Below, in pieces: positions 1-5,169 of a stretch of DNA of 5,169 nucleotides (positions are counted from its first letter, which is position 1; the number at the start of each line of letters is the position of its first letter). A program made the position numbers and the translations under genes. Below the pieces are notes generated by a model that did not search any database, was not told the DNA's origin, and saw nothing but the letters and a program-made list of their open reading frames with translations. Origin of the DNA: Deltaproteobacteria bacterium (GTDB lineage Bacteria; Myxococcota_A; Polyangia; Haliangiales; Haliangiaceae). Location: the NCBI GenBank assembly GCA_013696695.1, contig JACCYD010001247.1, positions 1-5,169 of the forward strand, in the 5' to 3' direction.

Positions 1-213
1 CAGGGGGCCACCGATCGCCTTCGGAAGGCCGCGGACCGTCAGCATGCGCCCGGCGAGTGGACCGTCAGCGGTGTGCATCGTCGTGGAGACGGTCGCCGCG
101 CGGTAGAGCGCATCGAGCTCGTCGTCCGAGCGCTGAGCCAACGTGTCGAGCGTGGAGGGCGAGCGAGAGGCGGAGAGGTTCGAGGCAGCGTGAGGCGTTT
201 GCGTGGTCTGCAT
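1..213 (-). CDS. Unrecognised protein, N-terminal 71 residues (3' end outside window)
   Basis: The frame opens at ATG 213 behind a good Shine-Dalgarno (AAAGGA, 219-224, 5-base spacing) and stays open to the left edge, so only the N-terminus is visible. Residues 1 to about 20 are Thr/Ser/Ala-rich and probably disordered, with no signal peptide. An acidic helix-like stretch follows (SDDELDALYRAATVS), then a segment with DGPLAGRMLTVRG. I do not recognise the family and propose no function. The gene lies 59 bases downstream of the TetR-type repressor on the same strand with no visible terminator between, so it is probably cotranscribed and under that repressor's control. Single-gene partners of TetR repressors are often enzymes or transporters for the repressor's ligand, but that is context only. 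The start is well supported; the product is unknown. Confidence 0.72.
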   Translation of the reverse strand, partial: MQTTQTPHAASNLSASRSPSTLDTLAQRSDDELDALYRAATVSTTMHTADGPLAGRMLTVRGLPKAIGGPL

Positions 214-218
214 GGGAG

Positions 219-224
219 TCCTTT
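219..224 (-). promoter_or_regulatory. Ribosome binding site of the gene starting at 213
   Basis: AAAGGA on the minus strand lies 5 bases before ATG 213 and fixes that start. It contrasts with the repressor gene just upstream, which lacks a convincing Shine-Dalgarno. Confidence 0.7.
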
Positions 225-272
225 CAGGCGTTACAGGTTCGGCTTCAGAAACGGATGGGTTGCGGCGGCTCG

Positions 273-1037
273 TCAGCGGGCGCGGGTGCGCGGGTGCTCG
301 GGTGCGATCATTCGCCAGCAGGCGGTGCCCGCTTGTTCGAGTCGCGCCTCGTCGATCGCGAGGTAGCCGAGGCGACTGGCCTTGATGAGGCCGACGAACG
401 CGCCCCACACGAGCGCGATCAGCACGTCGATCGGCGCGCCGGCGGCACGCTCGCGCAGCAGCTTGCCGGCGAGAAACAGCGGCCCGATCACCGAGAGCTC
501 GAGCTGCCGGCTCTCGGCATCGAGATACGCGACGTGATCCTGCATCTCGAGGAATCGAAACGCATCGGGCTCGCGGTTCGCGAACCCGCCGAGCCTCCGC
601 CACAGCTCGCGAAACCAGCGCTCCGCGTCGTCCGCGCGATAGGACGTGGGTGCTCCGAGCCCGTCGAGCAACGCCGATCGCAGCCGCAGCTTGGCATCGC
701 GATAGACCTCGTTGACCAACGCTTCCTTGTGCGCGAAGTAGCGATAGAGCGTGCCGGTGCCGACCTTGGCGGCCTCCGCGACTTCCGGAACTGACGTTCC
801 GTGAAAGCCACGATCGGCGAACACCGTTAGCGCGGCATCGAGGATCAGCCGGCGCTTGTCGTCGACCAGCGGCCGACCTCGCCGGCGTGCACTGCCCTCG
901 GTCGCCGACGAGACTGCCGTTGGCGATGCGCCCGTGGGTGATGCGGGAGTGGCCGGCCGCTTCGAAGTTGTACGGGGCCGAGCCGCACGTCCACTCCGAG
1001 CACCTTTGGCGCCTCGATTTACGGAGTGAACGTTCAT
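273..1037 (-). CDS. TetR/AcrR-family transcriptional repressor
   Basis: A 254-residue DNA-binding repressor, expected to act as a dimer released by a small ligand. A TetR_N domain occupies about residues 61-108, with the family's typical helix-turn-helix run (TSVPEVAEAAKVGTGTLYRYF, about 81-101) followed by HKEAL. Residues about 120-245 form the helical ligand/dimer domain, with hydrophobic segments around 183-222; the ligand cannot be read. Residues 1-56 are a long basic Pro/Ala/Thr/Ser-rich tail, unusual for a family of about 190-220 residues. By hand count G/C-ending codons are 32 of 56 there, lower than in the rest of the gene. ATG 1037 is the only ATG, GTG or TTG in frame before the domain. 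The start has no strong Shine-Dalgarno and coincides with a predicted transcription start. A palindrome over the start codon suggests autorepression. A same-strand gene follows at 213. Family call secure, ligand and targets unknown. Confidence 0.93.
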   Translation of the reverse strand: MNVHSVNRGAKGARSGRAARPRTTSKRPATPASPTGASPTAVSSATEGSARRRGRPLVDDKRRLILDAALTVFADRGFHGTSVPEVAEAAKVGTGTLYRYFAHKEALVNEVYRDAKLRLRSALLDGLGAPTSYRADDAERWFRELWRRLGGFANREPDAFRFLEMQDHVAYLDAESRQLELSVIGPLFLAGKLLRERAAGAPIDVLIALVWGAFVGLIKASRLGYLAIDEARLEQAGTACWRMIAPEHPRTRAR

Positions 1038-1043
1038 TCCGTA
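1020..1043. promoter_or_regulatory. Probable TetR-type operator overlapping the repressor start codon
   Basis: This is a 24-base inverted repeat with 11 of 12 base pairs matched. The centre is TGAACGTTCA, flanked by ACGGAG on the left and TTCCGT on the right (plus strand); the only mismatch is 1025/1038. Size, symmetry and a GAACGTTC-like centre fit a TetR-family dimer site. It abuts the predicted -10 box (1044-1049), covers the predicted start of transcription, and encodes the first codons of the repressor (Met-Asn-Val-His-Ser-Val). Binding there should block RNA polymerase, so autorepression of the repressor and the gene after it is inferred. Confidence 0.75.
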
Positions 1044-1072
1044 TCTCTATGACGCAGCCAGGGGCAAGTCAA
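1044..1072 (-). promoter_or_regulatory. Predicted sigma-70-type promoter of the repressor operon, probably leaderless
   Basis: On the minus strand a -35 TTGACT (1067-1072) lies 17 bases from a -10 TAGAGA (1044-1049). The -35 matches consensus in 5 of 6 positions; the -10 is weaker. Standard spacing from the -10 puts transcription start at 1037, the A of the repressor ATG, so the message would be leaderless. A weak GAGA at 1044-1047 could instead be a poor ribosome site on a transcript starting further upstream. The operator lies immediately downstream of the -10. Confidence 0.6.
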
Positions 1073-1105
1073 CCCAAAAACCACGCAACGCCCAAGTTCG
1101 AGCGC

Positions 1106-1137
1106 GACGTCCGAACGCGCAGGACGTCCGACCGCGC
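1106..1137. repeat. Two 15-base direct repeats upstream of the repressor promoter
   Basis: GACGTCCGAACGCGC (1106-1120) and GACGTCCGACCGCGC (1123-1137) differ at one base and recur with a period of 17. They lie about 35-70 bases upstream of the repressor -35 box. Each contains the self-complementary GACGTC. They could be a double site for an activator or simply a short local duplication; no known binding motif is claimed. Confidence 0.6.
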
Positions 1138-1185
1138 CGCCGCGCGACTCGCCCCCACGCTCGATGGCGGCGCGTACGATGCGGC

Positions 1186-1240
1186 CTATTCGATGTCGTC
1201 CGGCCGATGCCGGCTATTCGATGTCGTCCGGCTCGATGCC
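1186..1240. repeat. Tandem duplication of the 3' end of the small cysteine-rich gene
   Basis: A 19-base sequence beginning CTATTCGATG (plus strand) occurs identically at 1186-1204 and 1214-1232, period 28. Both copies are followed by CGATGCC, the second after one extra T. On the minus strand the copy at 1214 encodes the last codons and TAG stop of the small gene (PDDIE-stop); the copy at 1186 lies just after that stop and in another frame. It looks like a recent slippage or duplication event. Confidence 0.8.
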
Positions 1241-1405
1241 AGCGCGGCACATCCGGACCCACGCACGGACGAGGCGCTTGCCCTCGATCCGTACGGTCAC
1301 CGCCGGTCGGACGTTCCGATCGCAGACGCCTCGTGCGCACTTCGGGTTGCCGTACGTGCGTCGGCGGCAGTCACAATCGTGAGACTTCGGCTTGCTGTTC
1401 CACAT
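1214..1405 (-). CDS. Small cysteine-rich protein, 63 residues, unknown function
   Basis: I do not recognise this protein, but the gene is well supported. ATG 1405 follows AAAGGG (1411-1416) at 5-base spacing, and about 80% of its codons end in G or C by hand count, including Lys, Asn and Asp codons that raw GC bias would not favour. The N-terminal half has a metal-site-like cluster: H9, C11, C13, C23 and C28 within HDCDCRRRTYGNPKCARGVC, with a further C53. The second half (AVTVRIEGKRLVRAWVRMC) looks like a beta strand leading into a basic helix, and the end is acidic (EPDDIE). There is no signal peptide, and the protein is Arg-rich and basic. A small zinc-binding or nucleic-acid-binding protein is plausible but inferred. 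It reads toward the repressor gene, whose promoter lies about 140 bases further on. A 30-codon frame overlaps its start. Confidence 0.62.
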   Translation of the reverse strand: MWNSKPKSHDCDCRRRTYGNPKCARGVCDRNVRPAVTVRIEGKRLVRAWVRMCRAGIEPDDIE

Positions 1406-1410
1406 CGATG

Positions 1411-1416
1411 CCCTTT
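1411..1416 (-). promoter_or_regulatory. Ribosome binding site of the small cysteine-rich gene
   Basis: AAAGGG on the minus strand lies 5 bases before ATG 1405, the same spacing as the site before the gene at 213. It is the main reason for choosing this start. Confidence 0.55.
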
Positions 1417-1666
1417 CGGGGTGCGCCCACCAGGCGCACGCGCATCGACGCGTTCAGCAACATCCGGCCAGCCTAGCGTCGGTCCGGCTCGTCGGCACGC
1501 CCGCGGTTTGCGGCAAAACGCCTCGCCGTAGACGACGCGCTCACCGACGAGGCCTGCGACGCGTGCGACGGTGAGCCCGACCTCGGGAAAACCGTCGACC
1601 CGGCGGATCGCTGCACGGTCGTGACATCGTCGACAGCAACCGTCGGTCACGGCCTCCCCGTCGACG

Positions 1667-1695
1667 TTGCACGGCGTGTCGGCTCGTAGTAACTG
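1667..1695 (+). promoter_or_regulatory. Weak candidate promoter for the M16 peptidase gene
   Basis: TTGCAC (1667-1672) lies 17 bases from TAACTG (1690-1695). The -35 is fair and the -10 poor; TAGTAA at 1687-1692 is a better A/T match but at 14-base spacing. The 17-base pairing would start transcription at 1702, the A of the peptidase ATG. The gene lacks a Shine-Dalgarno at a workable distance, so a leaderless message is possible but weakly supported. Confidence 0.25.
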
Positions 1696-1701
1696 CGCAG
1701 G

Positions 1702-4700
<2,999 letters not shown>

Positions 4701-4704
<4 letters not shown>

Positions 4705-5169
4705 AGATCGCGTGCGAGCAGGATGAACCGGCGATCCTCGACGATGCCGGCCACTTTCTCGTAGAACGGCCGCGGGCCGATCCACGCGACCTCGCAGCGC
4801 GCGTGCTCGCGACCGACGTCGACGAGACACGCGAGCAGCAACACCTCGCCGAGGCCCTTGCCGCGGTGCGCCGGCCACGTGCCCGTCGGGCCGAACCAGC
4901 CGAGGCCGCGGTTGTTGCCGTCGTGCGCGGCGAACGCGCAGTACGCGCCGTCGTGGAGCGCGACGTGAACGCCGGCTGGCTCGTGACCGAGTGCCCGCTC
5001 GAGCTCCCACGGCCACGCGCCGCCGAACTCGGTGCGCACGGCATCGAGCAACGCGTGCTCGTCGGCGCGCGCGCGCCGAACCTCGTAGCCCTTGGTGCTC
5101 GCCGCGGCGGTGAGCTCGGCGACGCGCTGCTCGCTGACCCGCGGGTTGGTTCGAGCTTCGATCAACACG
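4701..5169 (-). CDS. GNAT-family N-acetyltransferase, C-terminal part (5' end cut by window)
   Basis: Transfers an acetyl group from acetyl-CoA to an amine; the substrate cannot be read. The visible 155 residues form one GNAT fold. A strand (GYEVRRARADEHALLDAV) leads to the acetyl-CoA-binding motif A, GPTGTWPAHRGKGLGEVLLL at about 93-112, with the pyrophosphate loop HRGKGLG. Motif B follows as WIGPRPFYEKVAGI (129-142), then a last strand (RRFILLARDL). A GTG at 5168 sits at the window edge, and the stretch before the fold (EARTNPRVSEQRVAELTAAASTKGYEV) reads like a linker into a second domain. The gene therefore probably begins outside, perhaps with another GNAT domain. It converges on the peptidase gene: the TAG at 4701-4703 overlaps that gene's TAG at 4702-4704. 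Family secure; full length and substrate unknown. Confidence 0.88.

Larger units (their letters stand above)
1406..1701. other. Segment without an assignable gene, open and codon-biased on both strands
   Basis: Plus strand, 1477-1689: a frame open to TAG contains an acidic Cys pair (DEACDACDGEPDLGKTVDPADRC without a break, about 1546-1614) with mostly G/C-ending codons. It has no ATG, GTG or TTG near its beginning and an in-frame stop at 1474-1476. Minus strand: the codon-aligned frame from GTG 1650 reads CCRRCHD and later VDGFPEVGLTVARVAGLVGE, but its GGGGAGG lies only 2 bases from the GTG and the bias fades below about 1510. Neither is callable as a gene. The segment may be a gene remnant, and must carry the peptidase promoter. 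Confidence 0.4.

Noticed and set aside
57..794. Plus-strand open frame of 245 codons over the left part
   Set aside because: It lies antisense to the TetR gene, and its translation is Arg/Glu/Ala-rich with no domain. Open antisense frames are expected opposite GC-rich genes.
1074..1140. T-run on the minus strand (1076-1080) as a terminator of the small gene
   Set aside because: No stable hairpin could be paired directly before it. It lies just upstream of the repressor -35 box, so it is more likely promoter-associated sequence.
1371..1463. Minus-strand 30-codon frame (MLLNASMRVRLVGAPRKGI...) overlapping the start of the small gene
   Set aside because: Codon bias is acceptable, but there is no clear ribosome site and the frame is too short to judge. 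An upstream regulatory peptide is possible but unsupported.
887..1531. Plus-strand open frame of 214 codons through the repressor promoter and small gene
   Set aside because: It has no domain or ribosome site and a composition typical of chance frames. It runs opposite the better-supported repressor and small cysteine-rich genes.
4720..4738. Short inverted repeat (AGGAT ... ATCCT) just after the peptidase stop, as a terminator
   Set aside because: The stem has only 5 pairs with a 9-base loop and no T-run, and it lies inside the acetyltransferase coding sequence.

Overview
The window is GC-rich DNA with strongly G/C-ending codons, from a bacterium that makes lipoproteins with glycine/threonine-rich tethers. 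This suits Myxococcota (deltaproteobacterial) genomes, but nothing here proves the lineage. No tRNA, rRNA, CRISPR array, insertion sequence or attachment site was seen.

Left part, minus strand (1-1072): a TetR-family repressor gene (273-1037) is followed 59 bases later by the start of an unrecognised gene that runs off the left edge. They probably form one operon. The repressor promoter is compact: a -35/-10 pair with 17-base spacing predicts a transcript starting exactly on the A of the ATG. A 24-base near-perfect palindrome, probably the repressor's own operator, abuts the -10 box and covers the start codon and first codons.

Middle (1073-1701): a stretch without large genes. It holds a pair of 15-base direct repeats upstream of the repressor promoter and a well-supported small gene for a 63-residue cysteine-rich protein (1214-1405, minus). 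The last codons and stop of that gene are duplicated in tandem just beyond it. A 296-base segment follows with ambiguous coding signal on both strands.

Right part (1702-5169): a plus-strand gene for a 1000-residue M16 (pitrilysin/insulinase-like) zinc peptidase. It is probably an envelope lipoprotein, with zinc site and substrate-binding Arg/Tyr intact. It converges on a minus-strand GNAT acetyltransferase gene cut by the right edge. The two stop codons interlock in one CTAG.

The repressor operon, the small protein, the peptidase and the acetyltransferase have no evident shared pathway. I see no clear new multi-gene system. The most notable items are the repressor's operator/start-codon overlap and the small cysteine-rich protein.
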